64,000 bases of DNA from Halosegnis marinus (GTDB lineage Archaea; Halobacteriota; Halobacteria; Halobacteriales; Haloarculaceae). Below the pieces are notes generated by a model that saw only the letters and a program-made list of their open reading frames with translations, did no database searches and was not told where the DNA came from. Every line of letters starts with the position of its first letter. Positions within the stretch are counted from its first letter, which is position 1. Made by a program: the position numbers and the translations under genes. The stretch covers positions 372,001-436,000 of the forward strand of contig NZ_CP119802.1 of the NCBI RefSeq assembly GCF_029338355.1, in the 5' to 3' direction. Below, piece by piece: positions 42,892 through 51,238 of this stretch.

Positions 42892-43620
42892 CTACACGCC
42901 GTCCGTGCGCGCGACGGCTTCCGCCAGCGTGTCGAGGAAGGCCGGGTCGTACGACTCGTCGGTGTGGTCGACGTTCCACAGGCCCGACGCACGAATGGCG
43001 GGGCTTCGGCTGTCCCGGCCGAGCCACACGTCGCGCCGGGGGTCGACGGCCGGGCGGTCGCGGTTCGACAGCAGGGCGATGGCGTTGCGCTCCACGAACG
43101 CGCGGTCGCTGTCCGGCCCCGGCTCGTCGTCGATACCGACCCACAGGAACGGCTGGTCTCGGAGGTAGGTGCTCACCCGGCGTTCGAGCGGGTACTCCCC
43201 GTCGCGGACGGCGTCACGCTCGCGCTCGACCCCCGACCACCGCGTCCCCCAGTCCGGGTACTCGCCGCGGAGGTCGTACCGCTCGGCGAGCGCCTCCCCG
43301 ACCCGGAGCCGGTAGACGGAGCCGCGGTGGTTCCCGCCGTGGGGGTGGTCGCTGCTCCCGTCGCCGGTCCCGTAGTGCTGTTTCAGCCGGTCCCACAGCG
43401 ATGTGCCGCTCCCGGCCGAGACGGCGTGGGTGCCGACCCGGGTGACGCGCGGCTCGTTCGAGTCGGCGCGCGTCTCGCCGGGCGCGAGAAAGACGTAGAC
43501 GCCCCGGTCGGGCCAGTCCATGTAGCCGGTACAGTCCTTCAGCCGGCGCGCGCCGCCGACCCGGTCGGAGAGGTCGGCGAGCAGGTCGTAGAACCGGTCG
43601 AGGTCGGCGGCACGGCTCAT
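42892..43620 (-). CDS. GIY-YIG-like nuclease-superfamily protein, 242 aa
   Basis: The order of elements fits a divergent GIY-YIG fold: GVYVF at residues 40-44 (GIY position), RVGTH from 61 (YIG position), R78 in LWDRLKQH, a central segment with GSVYRLRVG, and E177 in FVERNAIALL as a possible metal ligand. A conserved LWNVDHT follows near the end. The GGNHRGS motif is characteristic. It lies 51 nt downstream of a HalX response regulator in the same direction, possibly on one transcript. Substrate and activity are unknown. Confidence 0.7.
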   Translation of the reverse strand: MSRAADLDRFYDLLADLSDRVGGARRLKDCTGYMDWPDRGVYVFLAPGETRADSNEPRVTRVGTHAVSAGSGTSLWDRLKQHYGTGDGSSDHPHGGNHRGSVYRLRVGEALAERYDLRGEYPDWGTRWSGVERERDAVRDGEYPLERRVSTYLRDQPFLWVGIDDEPGPDSDRAFVERNAIALLSNRDRPAVDPRRDVWLGRDSRSPAIRASGLWNVDHTDESYDPAFLDTLAEAVARTDGV

Positions 43621-43671
43621 GGTCGGGCGTCGTCCTCCGGTACGAAGAGCGTCCCGCTCGGCGGCGGGTGG

Positions 43672-44241
43672 CTACCGGCCGGCGATGGCGGCCCGGATGT
43701 CCTCGGGGGAGGAGTCCGAGAGCCGCGCGGAGAGGTCCACGTCGAGCGCCTCGAACTCGGCTTTGAGTTCGGCGTACGCCTCCGACTCCGCGAGCTCGCG
43801 GGCCGGCAGGTGCGTCTCCAGCAGGCCGATCTTGCGGGCGAGCGCGAAGTGGCGCCGCGCGTCGGCGTCGTACTCGGCCCGGCGGACGAGCGTCGCGACG
43901 AGCGCGAGCAGGTCGCCGCGGCCCGCGGGCTTGCACAGGTAGTCGTCGAAGCCGAGGTCGACGGCGTCCTCGTCGGGCTCGACCGCGGTAACCATCGCGA
44001 CCCGGGCGGTCGCGTCCGTCTCGCGGATGACGGACAACACCTCGTCGCCGGGCATCCCCGGCATCCGCCGGTCGAGCAGCACCACGTCCACGCTCGCGTC
44101 GAACGCCTCCAGCGCGGTCGGGCCGTCCCCGGCCGTCGTCACCTCGTACTCGGCCGAGAGCCACGTCTCGTACAGGTCGGCCAGCTCCGGCTCGTCCTCG
44201 ACGAGCAGGACGTGGGGCCGACCGTCGGTGGCGTCGGTCAT
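43672..44241 (-). CDS. Response regulator with HalX domain
   Basis: A 189-residue regulator. The receiver domain has E15-D16 as the acidic pair, phosphoacceptor D57 (VVLLDRRMPG), and the KPAG lysine. The C-terminal HalX domain, a helical output module found in haloarchaea, covers about 125-185 (RRHFALARKIGLLE, ELAESEAYAEL). It has no DNA-binding motif. A TATA box at 44265-44273 is 27 nt from the ATG. No sensor kinase is adjacent. A paralogue is at 52788. Confidence 0.9.
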   Translation of the reverse strand: MTDATDGRPHVLLVEDEPELADLYETWLSAEYEVTTAGDGPTALEAFDASVDVVLLDRRMPGMPGDEVLSVIRETDATARVAMVTAVEPDEDAVDLGFDDYLCKPAGRGDLLALVATLVRRAEYDADARRHFALARKIGLLETHLPARELAESEAYAELKAEFEALDVDLSARLSDSSPEDIRAAIAGR

Positions 44242-44264
44242 GTGTACGACGATACGGACACATC

Positions 44265-44273
44265 GATATAAAC
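44265..44273 (-). promoter_or_regulatory. TATA box for the HalX regulator at 44241
   Basis: On the minus strand this reads GTTTATATC, about 27 nt upstream of the ATG; predicted leaderless. Confidence 0.65.
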
Positions 44274-44345
44274 CGTGCATCGCGTTATCACGCTCTGAGA
44301 ACGCGCCGCCGTGTCGTATTTCTCGCCGCGTCCCTTCCCGGACGT

Positions 44346-44783
44346 ATGGACCTCGACCGGTTCGGCGACGCGCCCGACGACGACGCCCCGGCGGACGCGA
44401 CGGCGTGTCTCGTCGCCGTGCGGTCGGAGACGTTCGAGCGGTGTCGCGCCGGCTTCTACCCCGCGCCGCGTTCCTACGAGCGGACGCGCCGCGCGTTCGA
44501 CTACATGGCCTTCTACCGGACCGCGCCCGTCTCCGCCGTCACCCACTACGCGCCCGTCACGGACCGGGTCGAGCAGACGCGCGGCGAGGCCGGGCCGATG
44601 GACGAGGCCGACTGGGCGGCGCTCATCGACCCGTTCTCCGAGGAGCGCGTCGTCGTCGTGTTCGAACTGGGCGGGCTGGTGCCGCTCGACTCCCCCGTCC
44701 CCAACGGCGCGAACGGCGTGCGCGGCGCGTGGTACCCCACCGTCGGGGAGCTTCGCGCGGCGGACGCGCTCTCGGCGCTCTAG
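44346..44783 (+). CDS. Conserved haloarchaeal hypothetical protein, 145 aa
   Basis: A soluble alpha/beta protein. Distinctive pieces are CRAGFYPAPRSYERTRRAFDY, MAFYRTAPVSAVTHYAPV and a final GAWYPTVGELRAA. It resembles a small single-domain nucleotide- or ligand-binding module, but I cannot name a family. Its stop shares CTAG (44780-44783) with the stop of the GH10 gene on the other strand. Confidence 0.7.
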   Translation: MDLDRFGDAPDDDAPADATACLVAVRSETFERCRAGFYPAPRSYERTRRAFDYMAFYRTAPVSAVTHYAPVTDRVEQTRGEAGPMDEADWAALIDPFSEERVVVVFELGGLVPLDSPVPNGANGVRGAWYPTVGELRAADALSAL

Positions 44784-46147
44784 AGCCGTACCCGGGCGAC
44801 GGTTCCCTCGGGGTCCGTCGCGGCGGCCGTCCCCGTCCGCACCCCGCCGTCGGCGGCGACGGCGACCCGGTAGCGCCCGAGGTCGGCCCCCTCGACGCGG
44901 AACCGCCCGTCGGCGTCCGTCCGCCCGCGCTCGTGGGTGTACCACTGGTCGAACAGCAGGTCGGCGTAGGCGTCGAAGCCCGGCTTCCGCGACCAGTCGG
45001 CGAAGAACAGCGGCGCCTCCCCGGCCCAGTGCTGGTCGTCCCAGAACCCCCACAGCCGGAACGCCGACAGCGCCGGGTGGGAGTAGCAGGTCTTCAGCAC
45101 CCGGTAGAGGTAGTCGCCCGCGCGCTCGGGGTCGCCGATGCCGACGGTGTCGAACTCCGTCACCGCGAGCGCGTGGTCGCCGAGGCCCGCGAACCGCTCC
45201 AGCCGGCGGTACAGCTCCGCGGGCGGGACGGTCCCCTCGGGGTCGGTGTAGTGGGCCTGAAAGCCCACCTCGTGGAGCGGCCCCTCCGAGAGAAAGGAGA
45301 CGAGGTCGGCGTAGCGGTCGCGATGAGCGGGGCGGTCCCGCGAGAGCACGTCGTACTCGTTCACGGAGAGGACGGCCGAGGGTGCGGCCTCGGCGGCGAC
45401 GCGGAACCACTCGCGCAGCGCCGGCACCCGCGTCGGCGGGGCGTCGGAGAGCGCGTCCGTCACGGCGTGGGCGTCGAGCTGTTCGTTCAGGAGGACCCAG
45501 CGCCGGATGTCGTGGTCGGCGGCGTTGTGGCCGACGAGCGTGCGGACGTGGTCGCGGACGAGCGCGCGGAGCCGGTCGGTGTCGTCGGCGTCCATCGCCG
45601 CGAACACCGCGTCCGGGAGCACGTCCTCCCCCTCGCGCTGCCAGACGACGGGCGCGCCGTCGACCGCGATTCCCCGCGAGCGCAGGAACTCGATGACGGG
45701 GTGGGTGCGCGCGTGGCCGTCGGGCATGGTCCACTGTCGCCACTTGTGGGCGTTCTCCAGCACGGTCTCGCCGAACAGCCGGCCGACCCACGTCCGGTAG
45801 GGGTGGTCGGCGTCGAGCCCCCGGAACCGCGAGACGTTGTACGCGGTGCCGAACTGCACCGCGTGCTCGCGGAGGACGAGGTCGACCGGCGCGTCCGCGA
45901 CGGGGTCGCCGTCGCGCGTCACCCGGAGTTCGAGCGGGCCCCGCCGGTGGTCGGCGATGCGCTCGTCGGCGCGGGCCTCCCACGCCTCGCCCGTGGCGTC
46001 CCACTCCCCGTCGGGACGCTCGGGTGGGTCGGGCAGGGCCGCCTCGCTCGTCGCGCCGGTCGTCCCCGTCGGTGTCCGCGACCCCGGCGCGGTACAGCCG
46101 GCGACCCCGGCCGTCGCCGCGGCGGCGAGGAAGGCGCGTCTGTCCAT
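44780..46147 (-). CDS. GH10-like glycoside hydrolase, Tat lipoprotein
   Basis: A 455-residue secreted enzyme of the endo-beta-1,4-xylanase-like GH10 clan. MDRRAFL plus lipobox VAGC (C18) indicates Tat export and lipid anchoring. The catalytic acid/base is E222 (LLNEQ) and the nucleophile E331 (VTEFD), in the barrel order expected. The ENAHKW motif matches the GH10 substrate site. N-terminal and C-terminal small beta domains flank the barrel. It likely acts on xylan or another beta-glycan outside the cell. It is an orphan without a polysaccharide cluster. Confidence 0.85.
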   Translation of the reverse strand: MDRRAFLAAAATAGVAGCTAPGSRTPTGTTGATSEAALPDPPERPDGEWDATGEAWEARADERIADHRRGPLELRVTRDGDPVADAPVDLVLREHAVQFGTAYNVSRFRGLDADHPYRTWVGRLFGETVLENAHKWRQWTMPDGHARTHPVIEFLRSRGIAVDGAPVVWQREGEDVLPDAVFAAMDADDTDRLRALVRDHVRTLVGHNAADHDIRRWVLLNEQLDAHAVTDALSDAPPTRVPALREWFRVAAEAAPSAVLSVNEYDVLSRDRPAHRDRYADLVSFLSEGPLHEVGFQAHYTDPEGTVPPAELYRRLERFAGLGDHALAVTEFDTVGIGDPERAGDYLYRVLKTCYSHPALSAFRLWGFWDDQHWAGEAPLFFADWSRKPGFDAYADLLFDQWYTHERGRTDADGRFRVEGADLGRYRVAVAADGGVRTGTAAATDPEGTVARVRL

Positions 46148-46237
46148 TCGCCCGGACGTACGCTCGCCGGACGCAAAAGCGGCGGGTCGGCGGCCCCGCC
46201 GCCCGTCGTGCGGCGCGGTGCCAGCCCTCTCGGAGGA

Positions 46238-46246
46238 CATTTAGGT
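46238..46246 (+). promoter_or_regulatory. TATA box for the aIF2-beta/TRAM gene
   Basis: CATTTAGGT, centred 26 nt before the ATG at 46267. Confidence 0.55.
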
Positions 46247-46266
46247 CGGAATCGCTTCACTAGCCT

Positions 46267-46878
46267 ATGGACTACGATTCTCTGCTCGACCGGGCACACG
46301 AGTCGATGCCCGACGGGCCGAACGAAGGGGGCGACCGCCTGCAGGTCCCCGACCCCGAGGGGGAGACTGACGGCGCGTTCACCCGACTGACGAACCTCGA
46401 CCGCATCGCCGACGCGCTGGCGCGCGACCCGGAACACCTCCACCGCTTCATCCAGCGCGAGTTCGGGACGAACGGGCAGTACGAGGACGGCCGCGGCCGC
46501 TACAACGGGTCGTTCACGCTCGCCGACTTCGAGAACGCCGTCGACGCGTACAGCGACGAGTACGTCCTCTGTTCGGAGTGCGGCCTCCCCGACACGCGGC
46601 TCGTCCGCGAGGACGGCGTCCAGATGCTCCGGTGTACCGCCTGTGGCGCGTTCCGCCCCGTCCAGAAGCGCCGCTCGACCACCTCCCGGAGCCGACCGAC
46701 CGTCGAGACCGGCGGCACCTACGAGGTGGAGATAACGGGGACCGGCCGGAAGGGCGACGGCGTCGCCAACAAGGGGAAGTACACCATCTTCGTCCCGGGC
46801 GCGAGCGAGGGCCAGACGGTCCGCGTCCGCATCGACAACACCAGCGGCGACCTCGCGTTCGCGTCGCTCGTCAACTGA
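46267..46878 (+). CDS. Translation initiation factor aIF2-beta with TRAM domain
   Basis: A 203-residue aIF2-beta: core (about 10-90, including EHLHRFIQREFGT), zinc ribbon CSECG/CTACG, then a C-terminal TRAM RNA-binding domain (from about 143, GGTYEVEITG, ending DLAFASLVN). The TRAM addition separates it from the 131-residue copy at 16556. It is probably the main or an RNA-specialised aIF2-beta. The 3' end overlaps the next gene by 8 nt on the other strand. Confidence 0.9.
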   Translation: MDYDSLLDRAHESMPDGPNEGGDRLQVPDPEGETDGAFTRLTNLDRIADALARDPEHLHRFIQREFGTNGQYEDGRGRYNGSFTLADFENAVDAYSDEYVLCSECGLPDTRLVREDGVQMLRCTACGAFRPVQKRRSTTSRSRPTVETGGTYEVEITGTGRKGDGVANKGKYTIFVPGASEGQTVRVRIDNTSGDLAFASLVN

Positions 46879-47608
46879 CCCGCTCCGTTCTCGCGTCACA
46901 GCGCAGACACAGCACCGTCCCCGCGACGTGGTTGATGTCGTTCGACCCGCATTCGGGACACTCGTACGAGCCGTTTCCGTACTCCGTCGAGCCGCGGGGC
47001 GCGTGGAGGTGGCCCGCCTCGACGCGCGCCGCCACGTACTCCCCAAGCCGCGCCCGGGCGAATCGCACCCGCCGCGCGAGCGCCGTGCTCCCGTCCCCGT
47101 GGATGTCGTCCCACGCCGCGTCCTCCGGGCGCGAGAGCTGCGTGAGCAGGTCCGTCCCCGCCTGCAGGAGCGGCCGCGTCGTCGCGCCCGCGGGGTCGTC
47201 CGGGTCGGCCGACTCGTAGCCCGCGGCGGCGCGGTCGTAGGCGTCCGACGCCTTCTCGGCGTTCCCGGCGAGCGTCCGCAGGTGACCGACCCACTCGTCG
47301 CAGGCCGCGGCGTCGACCCCAGCGACGCGCTCGCGGTGGTCCGTCGCCACGAGGACGCCCTGGAGCGCCCGGTTCCGGGCGCGGGCGTCGTCGCCGGCCA
47401 GCCGCGCCGCGACCCCCGCGAGGAACAGGTGGCGGAGGCCGTCGCCGACGCTCGACCGCTCGGCCGTCATGTCGCGCCCGAACCCCTCGTAGCCCGCGAG
47501 GTGGCCGTACGCGCCCATCGTGTAGGCGTCCGCTATCGCGGGCCACCGCTCCGTCCCGAGCAGGTGGACCGCGCGCTCCCCGTGGTCGGCGTCGCCGTCG
47601 TCGTCCAT
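46871..47608 (-). CDS. TPR-like helical protein with zinc ribbon, 245 aa
   Basis: About 190 residues of helical, Ala-rich sequence with spaced aromatic residues (AYGHLAGYEGF, LFLAGVAARLAGDDARARN) suggest a TPR-like or HEAT-like repeat. A C-terminal ribbon (CPECGSNDINHVAGTVLC and CDA) follows. No catalytic site. It is convergent with aIF2-beta/TRAM and divergent from the Vms1-like gene; a role in translation or RNA contact is possible but unproven. Confidence 0.72.
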   Translation of the reverse strand: MDDDGDADHGERAVHLLGTERWPAIADAYTMGAYGHLAGYEGFGRDMTAERSSVGDGLRHLFLAGVAARLAGDDARARNRALQGVLVATDHRERVAGVDAAACDEWVGHLRTLAGNAEKASDAYDRAAAGYESADPDDPAGATTRPLLQAGTDLLTQLSRPEDAAWDDIHGDGSTALARRVRFARARLGEYVAARVEAGHLHAPRGSTEYGNGSYECPECGSNDINHVAGTVLCLRCDARTERVS

Positions 47609-47699
47609 ACCCCACCGTGGCGCGCCACGGACATGGCTCGTCGGGTCCCGGAAGCCGCGCGGAGGTGGGTTTTTGCCGCGCCGCCCCGTCGCTCCGGCG

Positions 47700-48581
47700 A
47701 TGCTCGACGACCTGCTCGGCCGCACCGAACTGAAGGAGCGCATCGAGGAACTGGAGGAGGAGGTCCGCCACCTCGAACGCGAGCGCGACGCCGAGAGCGA
47801 GCGCCGGCGCGAGGCCGTCGCCGCGCGACAGGAGGCCGAGGAGGAACTGAACCGGCTGGAGGACCGCATCGCCGACCTCGAGGGGCGGGTCGAGGAGGAC
47901 GAGGATGGGAGCGTCGGGCCGCGGCGGCGCGAGCGACTGGCCGGGGGGCGCCGCGACGAGGTGCTCGCGCGCCTGCGGAGCCTCGAAACGGGCCCCGAGG
48001 GCGCGCTCACCGCCGTCGTTCCCGACGGCCACGACCTGCCCGAGGCGGTCCGCGAGGCGTTCGGCGACCGCGCGCCCGCCGTGGCGAGCGCCGCGCCGTG
48101 TGTCGCCTACGCCGACGACGCGGGCCTCGTGAGCGCGACGCTCCGGCCCGCCCTGCTCCCCGACGAGCGCGTCGAGTGGGCCGACGGCTTCGCCGCGCCC
48201 GACGAGTGGTACCGGCCCACCGGCCGGTTCGCCTTCGCGCTGGTGCGCTCGGACACCTTCGCGCTCGGCGTGTACGAGGGGGCCGACCGCGAGTCGCTGA
48301 CCGGCTTCACGACCGACGTGATGGACAACCACTCGAAGGGCGGCTTCTCGCAGGGGCGCTTCGAGCGGCTCCGCGACGGACAGATACGCGACCACCTGAA
48401 GCGGTGCCGCGCGGCCGTCGCCGAGGCGGACGCCGACCGCCTCTACGTCGCCGGCGAGTCCACCCTGCTCGGGGAGTTCGACGCCGACGCGACGGCGAGC
48501 GTGGACGCGACGGGCGACCCCGACGAGGCCATCGACGCCGCCTTCCGCGACTTCTGGTCGGCGCGGCTCGTCGCGGTCTGA
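47700..48581 (+). CDS. Vms1/ANKZF1-like peptidyl-tRNA hydrolase-type protein
   Basis: An N-terminal coiled coil (about 8-68) leads to a release-factor-like VLRF1 domain. The GGFSQGR motif (214-220, Q218) matches the catalytic GxxQ-type site of the Vms1/eRF1 family, in which a Gln cleaves peptidyl-tRNA on stalled 60S or 50S ribosomes. At 293 residues it is the short archaeal form. The ATG at 47700 is preferred over one 27 nt upstream because it begins the coiled coil. It probably rescues stalled translation. Confidence 0.85.
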   Translation: MLDDLLGRTELKERIEELEEEVRHLERERDAESERRREAVAARQEAEEELNRLEDRIADLEGRVEEDEDGSVGPRRRERLAGGRRDEVLARLRSLETGPEGALTAVVPDGHDLPEAVREAFGDRAPAVASAAPCVAYADDAGLVSATLRPALLPDERVEWADGFAAPDEWYRPTGRFAFALVRSDTFALGVYEGADRESLTGFTTDVMDNHSKGGFSQGRFERLRDGQIRDHLKRCRAAVAEADADRLYVAGESTLLGEFDADATASVDATGDPDEAIDAAFRDFWSARLVAV

Positions 48582-48645
48582 CCGGCCGACCCCCGAGAGC
48601 GACCGGCGACGACGGGTTTTAGACGCCGCCACCGCACCCCAGCGT

Positions 48646-49671
48646 ATGACACGACGCGTGGCCCTGTTGGCCCACGAGGGCTTTCCCGACCGGGCGAAGA
48701 CGGCGGTCGGGGTGCTCCGGTACGCCGACGACGAGCCGGTGGCCGTGGTGGACCGCGAGATAGCCGAGGCCGACCCGGACGCCCGCACGACCGACTACCT
48801 CGACGGCGTGCCGGACGCGCCGGTCGTCGGGCGGGTCGCGGACTGCCCCGACTTCGACGCGCTGATCATCGGGGTCGCGCCCATCGGCGGCGGCTTCAAC
48901 GAGTCGTGGCGGCCGGACGTGCGCGCCGCGCTCGAAGCGGGCGCGGACGTGGTCGCGGGACTCCACTACTTCCTGAACGACGACGAGGAGTTCGCGGCCC
49001 TCGCCGCGGAGCACGGCGGTGAGCTGTGGGACGTGCGAAAGCCCCCGGACGACCTCGGAGTGGCGGAGGGCGTGGCACGCGACCTCGACACGGAGGTCGT
49101 CCTCACCGTCGGCACCGACTGCTCGACGGGGAAGATGACGACGACGCGGGAGCTGTACGAGGCCGCCGTGGACCGGGGGGTGGACGCCGCGTTCGTCCCG
49201 ACGGGCCAGACCGGCATCGTCATCGAGGACTGGGGCATCCCCGTGGACCGCGTGGTGAGCGACTTCGCGGCGGGCGCGGTCGAGCGGATGGTCCGCGAGC
49301 GCGCCGACCACGACTACCTGTTCGTCGAGGGGCAGGGAAGCATCGTCCACCCGGCGTACTCGGCGGTGACCACGGCCATCCTCCACGGGGCGATGCCGGA
49401 CGCGCTGGTGTTGTGCCACGAGGCCGGCCGCGAGGCGATTCACGGCTACGAGTCGTTCGAGATACCGAACCCCGGCTACGTCGGGGGGCTGTACGAGTCG
49501 CTGGCCGAGCCGGTCGCCCCGACCGAGGTCGTCGCGGGCGCGCTCAACACGAAGCACCTCTCCGACGGCGACGCGACGGACGCGCTCGACCGCTACCGCT
49601 CGCAGGTGGGCGCGCCCGTCGCCGACCCGGTTCGCGACGGCCCCGGCGCGCTGCTGGAGGCGATCCTGTGA
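48646..49671 (+). CDS. DUF1611 family P-loop protein
   Basis: A 341-residue protein: an N-terminal Rossmann-like half (VALLAHEGFPDRAKTAVGVLRY) is followed by a P-loop domain, VGTDCSTGKMTT at about 155-166. DUF1611 proteins are often encoded beside dipeptide or D-amino-acid racemases, and some are linked to D-glutamate use (DgcN). The next gene, a dipeptide epimerase, overlaps its stop by GTGA, so the two act together. The specific reaction here is inferred. Confidence 0.85.
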   Translation: MTRRVALLAHEGFPDRAKTAVGVLRYADDEPVAVVDREIAEADPDARTTDYLDGVPDAPVVGRVADCPDFDALIIGVAPIGGGFNESWRPDVRAALEAGADVVAGLHYFLNDDEEFAALAAEHGGELWDVRKPPDDLGVAEGVARDLDTEVVLTVGTDCSTGKMTTTRELYEAAVDRGVDAAFVPTGQTGIVIEDWGIPVDRVVSDFAAGAVERMVRERADHDYLFVEGQGSIVHPAYSAVTTAILHGAMPDALVLCHEAGREAIHGYESFEIPNPGYVGGLYESLAEPVAPTEVVAGALNTKHLSDGDATDALDRYRSQVGAPVADPVRDGPGALLEAIL

Positions 49672-50687
49672 ACGCCGCCGTCGAGCGGGTGACGCTCGAC
49701 CTCGCGGAGCCGTTCGGCATCGCCCGCGGGACACAGACGACCGCCGAGAACGTCGTCGTCGAACTGACCCACGAGGGGCTGACGGGGGTGGGCGCGGCCG
49801 CGCCGTCCGCCCACTACGGCGAGACCCCCGACACCGTCGAGGCCGTCCTCCCCGACCTGCTCGACGCCCTGCCCGAGGACCCCCACGACCTCGACGCGGC
49901 CCACGCCGCGATGGACGAGGTCGTCGCGGGCAACGCGGCGGCGAAGGCGGCGGTCGATATCGCGCTCCACGACCTCGTCTCCGAACTGCACGGCCTTCCC
50001 CTGTATCGCTACCTCGGCCTCGACGCGAGCGAGACGCCCGTCTCGTCGTTCACCGTCGGCCTGGCCGACACCGACGAGATGGCGCGGAAGGCCCGGGAGG
50101 CGGCCGCCGCCGGCCACTCCGTGCTGAAGGTGAAGCTCGGGACGGACCGCGACCTCGACATCGTCGAGGCGGTGACCGACGCCGCGCCCGACGCGCGCCT
50201 GCGCGTCGACGCGAACGAGGCGTGGACGCCCGCCGAGGCGATACGGAAGTGCGAGGCGCTCGCGGGGCGCGTCGAGTTCGTCGAACAGCCGGTGGCGGCG
50301 TCGAACCCGGCGGGCGCCCGGCGCGCCTTCGAGGCCTCGCCCGTCCCCATCGCCGCGGACGAGTCGCTGGTGACCGCGAGCGACGTGCCCGGGGCCGCCC
50401 GCGTCGCCGACATCGCCAACGTGAAACTGATGAAGTGCGGCGGCGTCCGGCCCGCGGTCGAGGCGTTCCACGCGGCGCGCGCCCACGGGATGGAGACGAT
50501 GCTCGGCTGCATGGTCGAGTCGAACGCCGCCATCGCCGCGGGCGTCCACCTCGCGCCGCTGCTCGACTACGCGGACCTCGACGGCTCGCTCCTGCTCGCG
50601 GAGGGGTCGGACCCCTTCGCCGGGCCGCCCGTCCCCGAACTCGACCCGACGGACACGGCGACCGGCACCGGGGCGCACCGCCGATGA
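49668..50687 (+). CDS. Dipeptide epimerase (enolase superfamily)
   Basis: A 339-residue enzyme of the muconate-lactonizing/L-Ala-D/L-Glu epimerase branch. Catalytic Lys is in KVK (K154/K156) and KLMK (K253/K256). Metal ligands D181, E206 and D231 sit in DANEAW, VEQP and ADES. It epimerises the chiral centre of a dipeptide such as L-Ala-L-Glu. It starts with GTG at 49668, overlapping the DUF1611 stop. A small membrane protein is coupled downstream (ATGA). The system may recycle or convert peptide ligands; no peptidoglycan exists in archaea. Confidence 0.9.
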   Translation: MNAAVERVTLDLAEPFGIARGTQTTAENVVVELTHEGLTGVGAAAPSAHYGETPDTVEAVLPDLLDALPEDPHDLDAAHAAMDEVVAGNAAAKAAVDIALHDLVSELHGLPLYRYLGLDASETPVSSFTVGLADTDEMARKAREAAAAGHSVLKVKLGTDRDLDIVEAVTDAAPDARLRVDANEAWTPAEAIRKCEALAGRVEFVEQPVAASNPAGARRAFEASPVPIAADESLVTASDVPGAARVADIANVKLMKCGGVRPAVEAFHAARAHGMETMLGCMVESNAAIAAGVHLAPLLDYADLDGSLLLAEGSDPFAGPPVPELDPTDTATGTGAHRR

Positions 50688-51211
50688 GGGTCACCCGGAC
50701 GAGCGCCCTGCTCTCGGCGGCGCTCGCGGCCGTCGGCGCGGCGCTGCTCGCCGTCCCGTTCCTCGCGGCGCTGTTCGGCGTCGCGCGGCCGCCGTGGGCG
50801 GCGACCGCGAGCGGGAGCGGCCGCGTGCTTGCGGGCGCGAGCCTCGCCGTCGTCGCCGCGTGGTTCGCGCGCGAGCGGGACGGCCCGGCCGGCTTCACGG
50901 CCCTGCTCGGCGCGCTCCTCGGCGCGGTCGCCGGCGTCGCGGCGGCCGTCCTCTCGCCGGCCGCGCTCGACGGCGTCGCCCGCATCGCCGCCGCGATGAT
51001 GCAGTTCACGGCGACGGGCGTGTTCTTCCTCGCCGTCGGTCTCGCCGCGAACGACGACCGCCTGACGACGGGCGCGGAGAACGCGGCGGCCGTCGTCGGC
51101 CTGCTCTGCGTGGCGGCGGCGCTGTTCCCGTTCGTCCGTCCGCTCGCGCTCCTCGGCTGGTGCGGCTGGTGCGGCTGGCTCGCGGCGCGGCTGGCCCGCA
51201 CGCGCAACTGA
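50684..51211 (+). CDS. Membrane protein of the DUF1611/epimerase operon, 175 aa
   Basis: Five to six hydrophobic segments rich in Ala and Leu (for example ALLSAALAAVGAALLAVPF). It ends in a Trp/Cys-rich GWCGWCGW motif, possibly redox or metal active. The ATG overlaps the epimerase TGA (ATGA). No known family. A role in transporting the dipeptide or its product is inference from coupling only. Confidence 0.7.
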   Translation: MRVTRTSALLSAALAAVGAALLAVPFLAALFGVARPPWAATASGSGRVLAGASLAVVAAWFARERDGPAGFTALLGALLGAVAGVAAAVLSPAALDGVARIAAAMMQFTATGVFFLAVGLAANDDRLTTGAENAAAVVGLLCVAAALFPFVRPLALLGWCGWCGWLAARLARTRN

Positions 51212-51238
51212 TTTGCCCGACCTCGGCGAGGCTCCGGC

